From NCBI RefSeq assembly GCF_000519325.1, contig NZ_KI912613.1, forward strand, positions 1,881,990 to 1,945,989: a stretch of 64,000 nucleotides of DNA, written 5' to 3'. The position numbers and the translations under genes were made by a program. This DNA comes from Patulibacter minatonensis DSM 18081. GTDB taxonomy: Bacteria; Actinomycetota; Thermoleophilia; Solirubrobacterales; Solirubrobacteraceae. The notes under the pieces were generated by a model, which was not told where the DNA came from, did not search any database, and was given only the letters and a program-made list of their open reading frames with translations. This document shows positions 24,094-32,702 of this stretch, piece by piece. The stretch's first letter is position 1; every line of letters begins with the position of its first letter.

Positions 24094-25521
24094 ATGGCGA
24101 CGTCGGCACTCCCCCAGCACGACCGCGAGGCCCTCCGGGACACGGCCGAGGACGCCCGCCTGCAGCGCCGCACCGCGCTGTGGTCGCTGGCCGCCGCGGC
24201 GGTCCTCGTCGTCCTGAAGCTCGGCACCGGGCTCCTGACCGGCAGCCTCGCGCTCGTCTCCGCGGGGATCGAGTCGTCGGGGGACGTGATCGCCGCGTTC
24301 CTCACCCTGCTCGCGATCCGGATGGCGCTCCTGCCCGCCGACCGCGACCACAACTACGGGCACCGGCGCGCCGAGAACATCGCCGCGCTGGGCGAGGCCG
24401 CCATCGTCTTCGTCGGCGGCTCGATCATCGCGTTCGAGGCCGTCCGCCAGCTGATCGAGGGCGGGCACCACGTCGACGCCTCCTGGTACGTCTTCGTCGT
24501 CATCGGCCTGGCGCTGATGATCGACGTCAGCCGGATCGTCGTCTCGCTCCGGGCCGCGAAGCGCTGGGGCAGCGCGGCGTTCCGCGCCAACGCCTTCAAC
24601 TTCGCCGGCGACCTGGCGGGCTCCGTCGCGGTGCTGATCGGCCTCGGGCTCGTCGCCGCGGGCTTCGAGCAGGGCGACGCGCTCGCCGCCCTCCTGGTCG
24701 CCTGCGTCATCTTCTTCGCCGTCGGCCGCCTCGCGTTCGAGAACGTCCGGGCGCTCATGGACTTCGCCCCCGAGGACTCGCGCCGGGCGATCGAGGACGC
24801 GATCGCCGAGGCCGCCCCCGACGCCGAGCTGCGCCGCCTGCGACTGCGCGAGGTCGGCGGCCAGGTCTTCGCCGACGTCACGCTCGGCGTCTCGCCTGCC
24901 ACGACGGTCGCCGCCGACCACGAGACCGCCGACCGCGTCGAGGCGGCGGTCCGGGCCGTGGTGCCGTCCAGCGACGTCGTCGTGCATGCGGAGCCGCGGA
25001 TGGCCGGCGCGGACCTCCGCGAGCAGGTGCTCGCCACCGCGCTGACCGACCCCGACGTCAAGGACGCCCACGACATCGCGATCTACACCGACCGCGGGGA
25101 CGCGATCGTCGCGCTGCACCTGAAGCTCGACGCCGACAGCACGCTGAAGGCCGCGCACGACGCCGCCGAGCGGGTCGAGTCCGCGATCGCCGCGCTCCGG
25201 CCCGGGGTGCGGGCGGTCCACACGCACCTCGAGCCGATCGAGCACCCCGTCGCCCTGCTGCACGAGGGCAGCGAGCACGGGGCCGAGGCCGACGGGCTGC
25301 ACGACACGGTCCGCCGCCTCCTGGGCACCGAGCCGCTCGAGTGCGACCTGCGGGAGACCGACGTCGGGCCGGTGCTGTTCCTGACGGTCGCCACCGACGC
25401 GACCGCCGGGCTGCTCGCCGCGCACGACCTGGCCAGCGAGCTGGAGCGCGACCTGCGGATCGCCCACCCGCGTCTTGCGGACGTCGTGGTGCACACGGAG
25501 CCGGGCGTCCCGGCGGGGTAG
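24094..25521 (+). CDS. Cation diffusion facilitator (CDF) transporter with duplicated C-terminal domain
   Basis: A 475-residue CDF exporter. Six membrane helices span about residues 28-215, followed by cytoplasmic dimerisation domains. The GLLTGSLALVSAGIESSGDV segment and DHNYGHRRAENIAALGEA are diagnostic. The metal-site pairs differ from the usual D/HxxxD: TM2 has E60-x3-D64 and TM5 has N169-x3-D173, so metal choice may be unusual. The C-terminus carries about three ferredoxin-like units instead of one (RRLRLREVGGQVFADVTLGV, AIYTDRGDAIVALHLKL, LRETDVGPVLFLTVATD). ATG 24094 is 9 nt after a near-consensus TATAGT (24079-24084). A strong 16-bp hairpin follows. Confidence 0.88.
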   Translation: MATSALPQHDREALRDTAEDARLQRRTALWSLAAAAVLVVLKLGTGLLTGSLALVSAGIESSGDVIAAFLTLLAIRMALLPADRDHNYGHRRAENIAALGEAAIVFVGGSIIAFEAVRQLIEGGHHVDASWYVFVVIGLALMIDVSRIVVSLRAAKRWGSAAFRANAFNFAGDLAGSVAVLIGLGLVAAGFEQGDALAALLVACVIFFAVGRLAFENVRALMDFAPEDSRRAIEDAIAEAAPDAELRRLRLREVGGQVFADVTLGVSPATTVAADHETADRVEAAVRAVVPSSDVVVHAEPRMAGADLREQVLATALTDPDVKDAHDIAIYTDRGDAIVALHLKLDADSTLKAAHDAAERVESAIAALRPGVRAVHTHLEPIEHPVALLHEGSEHGAEADGLHDTVRRLLGTEPLECDLRETDVGPVLFLTVATDATAGLLAAHDLASELERDLRIAHPRLADVVVHTEPGVPAG

Positions 25522-25526
25522 GCCGA

Positions 25527-25562
25527 GCGCGTCGCCGGGGGCCGAGGCCCCCGGCGACGCGC
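25527..25562 (+). terminator. Strong hairpin terminator after the CDF gene
   Basis: Perfect 16-bp GC-rich stem (25527-25542 with 25547-25562) and a 4-nt loop, beginning 6 nt after the stop codon; no U-tract. Confidence 0.8.
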
Positions 25563-25922
25563 ACGTGCGCTGGGACGGGACGTCACCGGTGATCGGTACG
25601 CGTCCGTAGAACGCACGGGCCCGCGGTGTTGTGACAGGTCACCGAAAAAGATCTTCGGCCGCCGACCGTGGGGATCCCAGGATCGGGTAGCGACCCGGTG
25701 GCCCCGGATCCGGTGCACGCCGGGTCCGGTACGTGTCCCCTGGACCGTCCGAGTCGGTGGGCCGCTCCTCCCCGGGGCGGCCCACTGCCGGGTGGGTCGC
25801 CGCGGCGCGCAACCACGCTCCTGGCACGTCGCCGTGCGGTTGCTGGCGCGCTGCCGCGCATCGCCCGGGACTTCCGTCGCAGCCGCGGATCCCGGCCGTC
25901 CGGCGGGGCTAGCGTCGCGGTC
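25563..25922. other. Intergenic region upstream of the cupredoxin lipoprotein
   Basis: 360 bp without a supported gene. It contains a 9-bp inverted repeat, GTGGGCCGC (25757-25765) with GCGGCCCAC (25777-25785), and the TAGCGT -10-like box (25910-25915) that serves the lipoprotein gene. The AT-richer stretch around 25620-25660 may hold another promoter, but none is clear. Confidence 0.45.
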
Positions 25923-26453
25923 ATGCGCACGCACCGAACCCTCGTCCCCGCCGTCCTGGTCGCCGGCGCGCTCGCCGTCGCCGGGTGCGGCAGCGACGAC
26001 TCGTCGACCACCTCCACGTCGTCCGGGAGCGCAGGCACCACGCCGGCCCGGACGACCGACCACGCCGCCGCCGGCCACGACACGACCGCCGTCCCCGCCT
26101 CCGGCGGCACCCCCACGGCCGTGAAGGGCGGCAAGGTCACGATCGACGCGTCGGAGTTCAAGTTCGCGCCGACGTCGATGACGGCGAAGGCCGGGAAGCT
26201 CACGATCGAGATGAACAACATCGGCAAGGTCGAGCACGAGCTCGTCCTGCTGAAGACGACGCAGAAGGCCGACGGCCTGAAGGTCACCGGCGGCCGGGTC
26301 AGCGAGGACGACTCCGTCGGCGAGGTCTCGGAGACCGCGGGCGGCAAGGCGAAGTCGCACACCTTCACGCTGAAGCCCGGCACCTACGTCTACGTCTGCA
26401 ACATCCCGGGCCACTACATGGACGGGATGCGCGGCACGCTCGTCGTCCAGTAG
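25923..26453 (+). CDS. Cupredoxin-domain lipoprotein
   Basis: A 176-residue exported lipoprotein. The signal peptide ends in the lipobox LAVAGC, followed by a Ser/Thr/His linker and a C-terminal plastocyanin-like fold. The type-1 copper ligands are all visible: His in IGKVEHELVLL, then Cys, His and Met in YVCNIPGHYMDGMRGTLVVQ. It should carry copper and electrons at the outer face of the membrane. ATG 25923 is 7 nt after TAGCGT, giving a leaderless mRNA. The CDF exporter upstream may hint at metal homeostasis, but a strong terminator separates the two. Confidence 0.9.
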   Translation: MRTHRTLVPAVLVAGALAVAGCGSDDSSTTSTSSGSAGTTPARTTDHAAAGHDTTAVPASGGTPTAVKGGKVTIDASEFKFAPTSMTAKAGKLTIEMNNIGKVEHELVLLKTTQKADGLKVTGGRVSEDDSVGEVSETAGGKAKSHTFTLKPGTYVYVCNIPGHYMDGMRGTLVVQ

Positions 26454-26505
26454 GCCCGACGCCGGCCCGGGCGCCCCGCGACGCCCAGGCCTTGACCTAG
26501 GAGAG

Positions 26506-27339
26506 TCAGCGGTGCGTCGTCGTCGACCGCTTCGTCCTCCGCGCCTTCTTCTTCTTCTTCGTGGGGGTCGCCTTCCGGTCGAAGGTGACCTTGCCCGTCC
26601 ACGCGTAGGTCTGGGTGCAGGTCGTTCCGTCGCCGCTGCCGCAGTCGCCGGGCGGGGCCTCGTCGACGGGGAGCAGCACGGTCTTCGTGAACGACCGGCG
26701 CCGCAGCTCCGCGTCGGTGACCTTCGTGAAGCCGGTCAGCGGCTCGGCGGACTCCTCCGCCTGACCCACGCCCGCGCCGGAGAGGATCACGTCGTGCCAG
26801 AAGTCCTTCGGGTGGCACGCGGACGAGCCGTCGCCGCCGCCCGTCAGGGTGGAGAACCCGTTCGTCGCCTGCGCCAGGACCTGGACACCGCCGGCCTTCG
26901 TGCGCACCAGCCGCACGCCGCCGTCGGTGACCGTCCCGCCACCGCCGCCGGGGACGCCGAGACGGCCGAGCGAGCCGTCGCCCTCGCAGTCGTCGGTGCC
27001 GTCGGGCTGGTGCGACGTGATCTTCCAGTCGCCCGTGGCGCCGGAGCCCTTCGTCGTCGCGGGGAAGCCGACCGTCGAGCGGTTCGCCCTGGCCGGGATC
27101 AGCACGTTCCGGTAGACGGAGGTCCAGCGGAAGGTCGAGGTCGTGGTTCCCGACGCGCCGTCGGTCGTCGACTGGTTCCGGGCGTAGCTGCCCGACCCCT
27201 GGAAGGTCACGGTGTAGGTGGCTGCGGTGTCGAAGCCGGTACCGGACGTCCTCTGCGAGCCGGAGGCGGCTGACGCGGTGGAGGGGACGGCGGCGAGGGC
27301 GAGGGCGGCGACGAGCGTCGCGCTCCGGCGTGCGGGCAC
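26506..27339 (-). CDS. Secreted protein of unknown function
   Basis: A 277-residue exported protein: signal peptide RSATLVAALALAAVPSTASA and a mature chain of Thr/Ser/Gly-rich beta strands (TAATYTVTFQGSGSYARNQS, WKITSHQPDGTDDCEGDGSL). Four cysteines suggest two disulfides. The chain ends in a very basic tail (KKKKKARRTKRSTTTHR). GTG 27339 is chosen because the signal peptide begins there and AAGGA lies 6 nt upstream. Similar proteins are common in this lineage, but I cannot name a family. It converges on the cupredoxin gene. Confidence 0.72.
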   Translation of the reverse strand: MPARRSATLVAALALAAVPSTASAASGSQRTSGTGFDTAATYTVTFQGSGSYARNQSTTDGASGTTTSTFRWTSVYRNVLIPARANRSTVGFPATTKGSGATGDWKITSHQPDGTDDCEGDGSLGRLGVPGGGGGTVTDGGVRLVRTKAGGVQVLAQATNGFSTLTGGGDGSSACHPKDFWHDVILSGAGVGQAEESAEPLTGFTKVTDAELRRRSFTKTVLLPVDEAPPGDCGSGDGTTCTQTYAWTGKVTFDRKATPTKKKKKARRTKRSTTTHR

Positions 27340-27520
27340 GGGTGGTCCTTGCGTACGGGGTGAGCGGGCAGCCTCCCAACGGCCCGCCGACGTGTCCACG
27401 ACGCCGGGGAGGCCCGTGCGCCCGGTCGACGTCGACGCGCCAGAAGACGGCGGGCGCGCCGCGTCCTGCCGACGGAGGGCGGTCGGAGTGCACCGAACGG
27501 GCCAGCCCGGTGGGCCGTCG

Positions 27521-28324
27521 TCAGTCCCGGCGGGCCGCCGCCTGCACCCGTCGCATCCCCGCGATCCACCGGTCGTGGTCCCCGGTGCGGCGCTGCTCGA
27601 ACGTCGCGACCTCGGGGTGGGGGAGGAGCAGGAAGCGCTCGTCGCGCAGGCCGGCGACGACGACCTCCGCGACGTCCCCCGGCGACAGCACGTCGCCCGC
27701 GCCACGCACCACCGACGCCGCGGTCGAGGGGCCGCCGGCGTCCGCGAACCCGTCGTTCAGCAGCGGGGTGTCGACGCCCATCGGGCAGAGGCAGCTCACC
27801 CGCAGCCCGCGGTCGCCGTAGGTCACGGAGAGCCACTCCGCGAACGCGACGGCGGCGTGCTTCGACACGCTGTAGGGCGCCGAGCCGACCTGGGTCAGCA
27901 GCCCGGCGGCCGACGCGGTGGAGAGGAAGTACCCGTGGCCGCGCTCCAGCCAGCCGGGGACGAGCAGCCGGGCGGCGAGGACGTGCGCCCGGACGTTCAC
28001 GCCGAGCGCCAGGTCCCACACGTCGTCGGGGGACTGCTCGTCGGTCCCGACCGCCACGCCGGCGTTGGCGCAGAACAGGTCGACCGGTCCGTACGCGTCC
28101 TCGGCCGCGGCGATCGCGTCGGCGACGGCGGACTCGTCGGTCACGTCGCAGGCGACGCCGCGGGCGCGGTCGCCGAACGGCGCGGCGACCGCCCGGGCGC
28201 CCTCGCCGTCGAGGTCGGCGACGACCACCCCCCGCGCGCCGTCGGCGAGGAACCGCTCGGCCATCGCCCGGCCGATGCCCGAGGCGCCCCCGGTGACGAC
28301 GACGACCCGGTCCGCGATCTCCAT
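27521..28324 (-). CDS. Short-chain dehydrogenase/reductase
   Basis: A 267-residue classical SDR. It has the cofactor motif VVVVTGGASGIGRAM, Asp in VVADLDGEGA favouring NAD, the NAG motif in LFCANAGVAVG, catalytic Ser in FLSTASAAGLL, and YSVSKHAAVAFAEW (YxxxK). CLCPMGVDTPLLNDG follows at the usual place. The substrate is unknown. It starts 14 nt after the stop of the ene-reductase gene and is likely co-transcribed with it. Confidence 0.9.
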   Translation of the reverse strand: MEIADRVVVVTGGASGIGRAMAERFLADGARGVVVADLDGEGARAVAAPFGDRARGVACDVTDESAVADAIAAAEDAYGPVDLFCANAGVAVGTDEQSPDDVWDLALGVNVRAHVLAARLLVPGWLERGHGYFLSTASAAGLLTQVGSAPYSVSKHAAVAFAEWLSVTYGDRGLRVSCLCPMGVDTPLLNDGFADAGGPSTAASVVRGAGDVLSPGDVAEVVVAGLRDERFLLLPHPEVATFEQRRTGDHDRWIAGMRRVQAAARRD

Positions 28325-28338
28325 CGGCCGATCCTAGG

Positions 28339-29427
28339 TCAACGTGCCGCGACCTCCGCGAGCGTCGGGTAGTCCGTGTAGCCCTCGGGACCGCGCGAGT
28401 AGAACGTGTCCTCGTCCGGGGTGTTCAGCTCCGCCCCGGTGCGCAGGCGCTCGGGCAGGTCGGGGTTCGCGAGGAAGTCGCGGCCCACGGCGATCAGGTC
28501 GAGCGTGCCGTCGGCGACGAGCGCGTCCGCCTTCGCGTAGTCGTACGCCTCGCCGAACCCGTGGTTGCCGATCAGCGTGCCGCTCCAGCGCTCGCGGGCG
28601 AAGCGGGTCTTCGGCAGCGACTCGTCGGGCGCGGGCTCCAGGACGTGGAGGTACGCGAGGCCGATCTCGGCGAGGCCGGTGATCAGGAGGTCGTACGTCT
28701 CCTCCCAGCCCTCGTCCTGCATGTCGTTGAACGGGTGCTCGGGGGAGATCCGGATGCCGACCTTCTCCTTGCCGATCGCGTCGGCGGTCGCCCGGGCGAC
28801 CTCGAGCACGAAGCGGACGCGGCCGGCGGCGTCGGTGCCGTAGCCGTCGGTGCGGGTGTTCGTGTTCGTGCCGAGGAACTGATGCAGGAGGTAGCCGTTG
28901 GCGGCGTGGAGCTCGACGCCGTCTCCGCCGGCGGCGGCGATCCGCTCCGCGGCCTGGACGTAGTCCTGCTTCAGGCCCTCGAGCTCGTCGGTCTCCAGCT
29001 CGCGCGGCTCGACGTACGGGACCATCCCCTCCGGCGTCCAGACCTCGCCGTTCGCGAGCACCTTCGACGGGGCGACGGGCGTGACGCCGTCGGTGTAGTG
29101 CGGGTGCGCGACGCGGCCGCAGTGCATGAGCTGGACCCAGAGCCGGCCGCCCTTCCCGTGGACGCGCTCGGCGACCTGTCGCCAGCCCTCCTGCTGGGCG
29201 TCGGTGTGGACCCCGGCGATGTCGAGGTAGCCGTGCCCGACCGCGGCGGGCGAGCTGCCCTCCGAGATCGTGATCGCCGCGGTCGCGCGCTGCCCGTAGT
29301 ACTCGGCGTTGATCTCGGCCGGCACCGTGCCGACCGCGCGGTTGCGGGTCAGCGGCGCCAGGGCGATGCGGTGGGGCAGCTCCAGGCCGGGGGCGGAGTA
29401 GGGCGAGAAGAGGTGGTCGTACGGCAT
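28339..29427 (-). CDS. Old Yellow Enzyme-family ene-reductase
   Basis: A 362-residue flavin-dependent alkene reductase of the NemA/OYE class. The TIM-barrel start LFSPYSAPGLELPHRIALAP precedes LTRNRAVGTVPAEINAEYYG, FMN and substrate residues in LWVQLMHCGRVAHP, the diagnostic GVELHAANGYLLHQFLGTNT, and the FMN-phosphate region DLIAVGRDFLANPDL. Such enzymes reduce activated C=C bonds or nitro groups using NAD(P)H. ATG 29427 is used; upstream in-frame codons lack family similarity. It lies between a TetR regulator (upstream, same strand) and an SDR with which it probably forms an operon. Confidence 0.92.
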   Translation of the reverse strand: MPYDHLFSPYSAPGLELPHRIALAPLTRNRAVGTVPAEINAEYYGQRATAAITISEGSSPAAVGHGYLDIAGVHTDAQQEGWRQVAERVHGKGGRLWVQLMHCGRVAHPHYTDGVTPVAPSKVLANGEVWTPEGMVPYVEPRELETDELEGLKQDYVQAAERIAAAGGDGVELHAANGYLLHQFLGTNTNTRTDGYGTDAAGRVRFVLEVARATADAIGKEKVGIRISPEHPFNDMQDEGWEETYDLLITGLAEIGLAYLHVLEPAPDESLPKTRFARERWSGTLIGNHGFGEAYDYAKADALVADGTLDLIAVGRDFLANPDLPERLRTGAELNTPDEDTFYSRGPEGYTDYPTLAEVAAR

Positions 29428-29609
29428 GCGGGGTCCTCGGAACGGGGGCGGGGGCGCGTCGCCCTCGGCTACCCGTCGAGCGGGCACCGACTCGTTGACG
29501 ACGCAATCGTCCGCGGACCGTGGCACATCGCGCCCGGGACCCCGGCGGGATGGGGCGGGGGGCCGACCGCCGGGGCACGGCGCGGGTGGCGCCCGGCCGA
29601 TCGCGCCGT

Positions 29610-30173
29610 TCAGCGCGTGCGCAGGCCGTCGAGCGCGAGCGAGAGGATCCGCTCGGTCTGCTCGGCGTCGGCGGTGCGGATGCCCGCGATCCCGCCGATC
29701 ATCTTCGCGACGTCGATGAACGTCGCGTCGGGGCGAGCCTCGCCGGCCTCCTGGGCGCGCTGGAGCAGGGGCTCCCCGGAGTCGATCAGGACGCCCGCGC
29801 AGCGCTGGAAGACCTCGGAGTCGCGATCCATGTACTCGACGAGGGCGTCGCCGATGGCGCGCTTGGTGACCGCGTAGGCGGCGAACCGGCGCAGCCAGGT
29901 CTCGAGGGCGTCCCACGGGCCGAGCCCGTCGAGGCCCTCGGTGCGGGACATCGCCTCGACCTCCTCGAGGTACACGGTCTCGAGCAGGTGCTGGCGCGTC
30001 GGGAAGTTCCGGTGCAGCGTGGCGCTGCCGACGCCGGCCCGGCGGGCGACCTCCTCGAGCGATGCGGCGCCGTCCTCCGTGAACGCCTCACGGGCCGCCG
30101 CCACGAGCTTGTCGTAGTTGCGGCGGGCGTCCGCGCGCATCGGTCGCTGGGGAGTCTCGGCGGGGCTGCTCAT
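29610..30173 (-). CDS. TetR-family transcriptional repressor
   Basis: A 187-residue TetR protein. The N-terminal HTH is NYDKLVAAAREAFTEDGAAS, then LEEVARRAGVGSATLHRNFP and TRQHLLETVYLEEV; the rest is the helical ligand-binding and dimer domain. ATG 30173 is chosen because residues further upstream would run through the operator DNA. The gene is divergent from a DHA2 exporter across a 137-bp gap that contains palindromes, so it very probably represses the exporter and itself. OYE and SDR genes downstream may also be part of the regulon. Confidence 0.9.
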   Translation of the reverse strand: MSSPAETPQRPMRADARRNYDKLVAAAREAFTEDGAASLEEVARRAGVGSATLHRNFPTRQHLLETVYLEEVEAMSRTEGLDGLGPWDALETWLRRFAAYAVTKRAIGDALVEYMDRDSEVFQRCAGVLIDSGEPLLQRAQEAGEARPDATFIDVAKMIGGIAGIRTADAEQTERILSLALDGLRTR

Positions 30174-30194
30174 GGTCGTGTGCGCACCAGCACT

Positions 30195-30282
30195 TGCTAA
30201 GTGGGGTGGTCCTCCGTATCTTAACTGGGGCGGCCCCCCAGTTCTGTTCCCGGCGGTACCGGGGTGCCACACCACTTTAGCG
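30195..30282 (+). promoter_or_regulatory. Exporter promoter with palindromic operators
   Basis: Plus-strand TTGCTA (30195-30200), 16-nt spacer, TATCTT (30217-30222). Immediately after the -10 lies a perfect 8-bp inverted repeat, AACTGGGG (30223-30230) with CCCCAGTT (30236-30243), covering the expected start point. A second related pair, GCTAAGTGGGGTGG (30196-30209, over the -35) and its near-complement at 30268-30281, brackets the region. The layout fits steric repression by the divergent TetR protein. Confidence 0.65.
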
Positions 30283-30310
30283 CTTCCCACGCGTCCAGAA
30301 GGACCAGTCC

Positions 30311-31780
30311 ATGACTCCCCTCCGCAGTCGCGGCGACGGGGCGACCGGCAGCAACGCCGTCCTCGCCCTGATCGTCGTCTCCTACCTCATGATCATCCTC
30401 GACGCCTCGGTGGTGATCACGGCCCTGCCGGACATCCAGCGGGCGCTCGGGTTCTCCGACACCGGGCTCTCCTGGGTCCAGAACGCCTACACGCTCGCCT
30501 TCGGCGGGCTGCTCCTCCTCGGCGCCCGCGCGGGCGACATCCTCGGCCGCCGCCGCATGTTCATCTGGGGCATCGCGCTGTTCACCGCCGCGTCCTTCGT
30601 CGCGGGCCTGGCCGAGTCCTCGACCTGGCTCCTGATCGCCCGTGCGGTCCAGGGCGCCGGTGCCGCCGTCGCCGCACCGGCCACGCTGTCGCTCCTGATG
30701 GTGAGCTTCCGCGAGGGCACCGAGCGCGTCCGCGCGATGGCGGCCTACAGCGCCGCGGCCAGCGCCGGCGGCAGCCTCGGGCTCGTGCTCGGTGGCGTCC
30801 TGACGACCTGGGTCTCCTGGCGCTGGGGCCTCTTCATCAACGTGCCGATCGGCATCGCGATGGTCGTCCTGGCCCCGCGGCTCCTGCCCGAGACGCCGCG
30901 GAACCACGGCGTCTTCGACCTGACGGGCGCGATCACCTCGACCGCCGGCATGTCCTCGCTCGTCTACGGCTTCGTCCGCGCGGCCTCCGACGGCTGGGGC
31001 GACACCGGCACCCTGATCGCGTTCGCCGCGGGCGTCCTGCTGCTCGCCGCCTTCGTGCGGACCGAGCGCCGGGCCGTCCAGCCGATCACGCCGCTGCGCC
31101 TGTTCCGCGACCGCCGCCGGACGGGCGCGCTGGTCACCCGGATCTTCGTCGTCGGCGCGATGTTCTCGACGTTCTTCTTCATGACCCAGTACCTGCAGGG
31201 CGTGCTCGGCTACACCGCGCTCGACGCCGGCCTGGCGTTCCTCCCGATGACCCTCGTGATGTTCGGGATGATCCGGCTCGTCCCGCGCCTCGTGGCCCGC
31301 TTCGACGGCGCGCACCTCGTGATCGCGGGGCTCGCGACCGCGCTCCTCGGCCTCGCGTGGCTCAGCCGCATCGACGACGGCACGGGCTACCTGCCCGGCA
31401 TCGCGGTCCCGCTCGTCCTGATGGGCACCGGCATGGGGATCGCCTTCGGGCCCCTGACGACCGCCGGGATCGCCGGCGTCGCGGAGGCCGACGCGGGCGC
31501 GGCCTCCGGGCTCGTGAACGTCGCGCACCAGCTCGGCGGCTCGCTCGGCATCGGGATCATGGTCACGATCTTCGCCTCCGCGAGCCGCGCGGCCGCCGAG
31601 CATCCGGTCGTGGGCGGTCCCGCGGCCGAGGCCCGGCACGAGCTCGCCCACGCGGTCGGCGTCGCGATGACCGGCGCGACGATCTCGATGGCGCTCGGGC
31701 TCCTGATCGCCGTGCTCGTGATGCGGCGGCCGGCGCCGGCCACCGCCCCCGTGGTCGGGTCGGCGTCGCCGGCGCGCTGA
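30311..31780 (+). CDS. DHA2-family (14-TM) multidrug exporter
   Basis: A 489-residue drug:H+ antiporter of the EmrB/QacA type. Diagnostic features are LDASVVITALPDIQRALGFS (motif D1), GARAGDILGRRRMFIWGIAL (motif A), ARAVQGAGAAVAAPATLSLL (motif B) and GGSLGLVLGGVLTTWVSWRW with FINVPIG (motif C). About 14 hydrophobic helices follow to the end. ATG 30311 has AGAAGGA 7 nt upstream. It is controlled by the divergent TetR gene and ends 42 nt before a 13-bp hairpin. The substrate is unknown. Confidence 0.93.
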   Translation: MTPLRSRGDGATGSNAVLALIVVSYLMIILDASVVITALPDIQRALGFSDTGLSWVQNAYTLAFGGLLLLGARAGDILGRRRMFIWGIALFTAASFVAGLAESSTWLLIARAVQGAGAAVAAPATLSLLMVSFREGTERVRAMAAYSAAASAGGSLGLVLGGVLTTWVSWRWGLFINVPIGIAMVVLAPRLLPETPRNHGVFDLTGAITSTAGMSSLVYGFVRAASDGWGDTGTLIAFAAGVLLLAAFVRTERRAVQPITPLRLFRDRRRTGALVTRIFVVGAMFSTFFFMTQYLQGVLGYTALDAGLAFLPMTLVMFGMIRLVPRLVARFDGAHLVIAGLATALLGLAWLSRIDDGTGYLPGIAVPLVLMGTGMGIAFGPLTTAGIAGVAEADAGAASGLVNVAHQLGGSLGIGIMVTIFASASRAAAEHPVVGGPAAEARHELAHAVGVAMTGATISMALGLLIAVLVMRRPAPATAPVVGSASPAR

Positions 31781-31821
31781 GGTCCGCGGGCCGGACCGGG
31801 AGGTCCGGGCCGACGGCACCT

Positions 31822-31849
31822 CGGGGCCGGCCGACATCGGCCGGCCCCG
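31822..31849. terminator. Bidirectional hairpin after the exporter gene
   Basis: A perfect 13-bp inverted repeat (31822-31834 with 31837-31849) between the exporter stop and the end of the convergent Lrp remnant. Confidence 0.75.
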
Positions 31850-31894
31850 GCGGCCGTCGCGGGCGGCGGTGCTCCGCGGGGGCGTCCGCTCCCG

Positions 31895-32193
31895 TCAGTC
31901 GATCGCCGGCGGCGACCGCAGGTGCTCGTAGACGATCGTGGTCTCGACGTCCGAGATCTCCGGGCGCTCGGTCAGCCGGTCGATCACGAAGGCGTAGGGC
32001 CCGTCGGTGTCCGGGGCGGCCACGTGGAGCAGGAAGTCCCGCCCGCCGCTCGTCACGAACACGCCAGCGCGCGGACCCGCTCGAGCGACGTGGACGGCGC
32101 GACGTGCGTGGCGGCCGCCAGGTCGCGGTTCGTCCGGCGTGCATCGTTCGACAGCTCCCTCAGGAGGGCACGGTCGAGCGCATCACGTTCCAT
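31895..32193 (-). pseudogene. Broken Lrp/AsnC-family regulator
   Basis: Two parts of one Lrp-type gene lie in different frames. From ATG 32193 the N-terminal HTH is read (ERDALDRALLRELSNDARRT, then NRDLAAATHVAPSTSLERVR), ending at a stop near 32053. Directly across the junction, in another frame, the C-terminal part of the ligand-binding domain continues to 31895: GVFVTSGGRDFLLHVAAPDT, ISDVETTIVYEHLRSPP. About 50 residues that normally join them are missing. A deletion with frameshift explains this. The adjacent transporter gene is also truncated, so regulator and target decayed together. Confidence 0.82.
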
Positions 32194-32263
32194 CCGAGCG
32201 ACTCGAGGCGAACGACGTACGACGTTCGCCGTCCGAGCCGAATTCGTGCCTGTGTTGGCCTCC

Positions 32264-32641
32264 ATGCGGCGAACGGCGAACTGCGACGGCGGGCCGGGCC
32301 CCGGCGGGTCCCCGGAGGCGCCGGGGCGGGGTCCCGTCGCCGTGCTCGCCGCCGCCGCCCTGTGGGGGACGGTCGGTCCGGCGCAGGCGCTCGCGGACCC
32401 GCGGATCGGCCCGGCCGCGGTCGGCGTCGGCGGGCTCGCGCTCGGCGTCCTGGCCGGCGGGTGCGACGGCGCCTACGCGGTCGCGGCCACGTGCCTCTCC
32501 CGGACCGCGGCGGACCAGGGCGGCGCGGTCGCCGTGACCCTCCTGCTCGGCGCGGCGACGCTCGGCGCGCTGCTCCTCCTCGCGGGGGTCGCGCTCGATG
32601 CGCTCCCGGGGCGTCGGCGTGCCGGTCCCGTCACCGCCTGA
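32264..32641 (+). pseudogene. Truncated EamA/DMT-family transporter remnant
   Basis: A 125-residue open frame with pieces of a 10-helix EamA transporter that would normally be about 300 residues. The first helix is VLAAAALWGTVGPAQALADP. The chain then jumps to GCDGAYAVAATCLSRTAADQ and LLLGAATLGALLLLAGVALD, which resemble a mid-protein segment (G-x-x-Y-x-x-x-x-x-L), and stops. At least two parts are missing. The divergent, damaged Lrp gene next to it is the usual partner of such amino-acid exporters. The frame is still open, so a short product could be made but should not transport. Confidence 0.65.
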
Positions 32642-32665
32642 CTCCGTCGTCCGTCCACGCTCTTC

Positions 32666-32695
32666 TTGCAATACCTGACGGGATTTGGGTATATT
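32666..32695 (+). promoter_or_regulatory. Promoter of the SAM-IV-controlled transcript
   Basis: TTGCAA (32666-32671), 18-nt spacer and TATATT (32690-32695). The first riboswitch base, 32703, lies 7 nt after the -10 box, so transcription should start at the riboswitch 5' end. Confidence 0.75.
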
Positions 32696-32702
32696 CCGTC
32701 GC

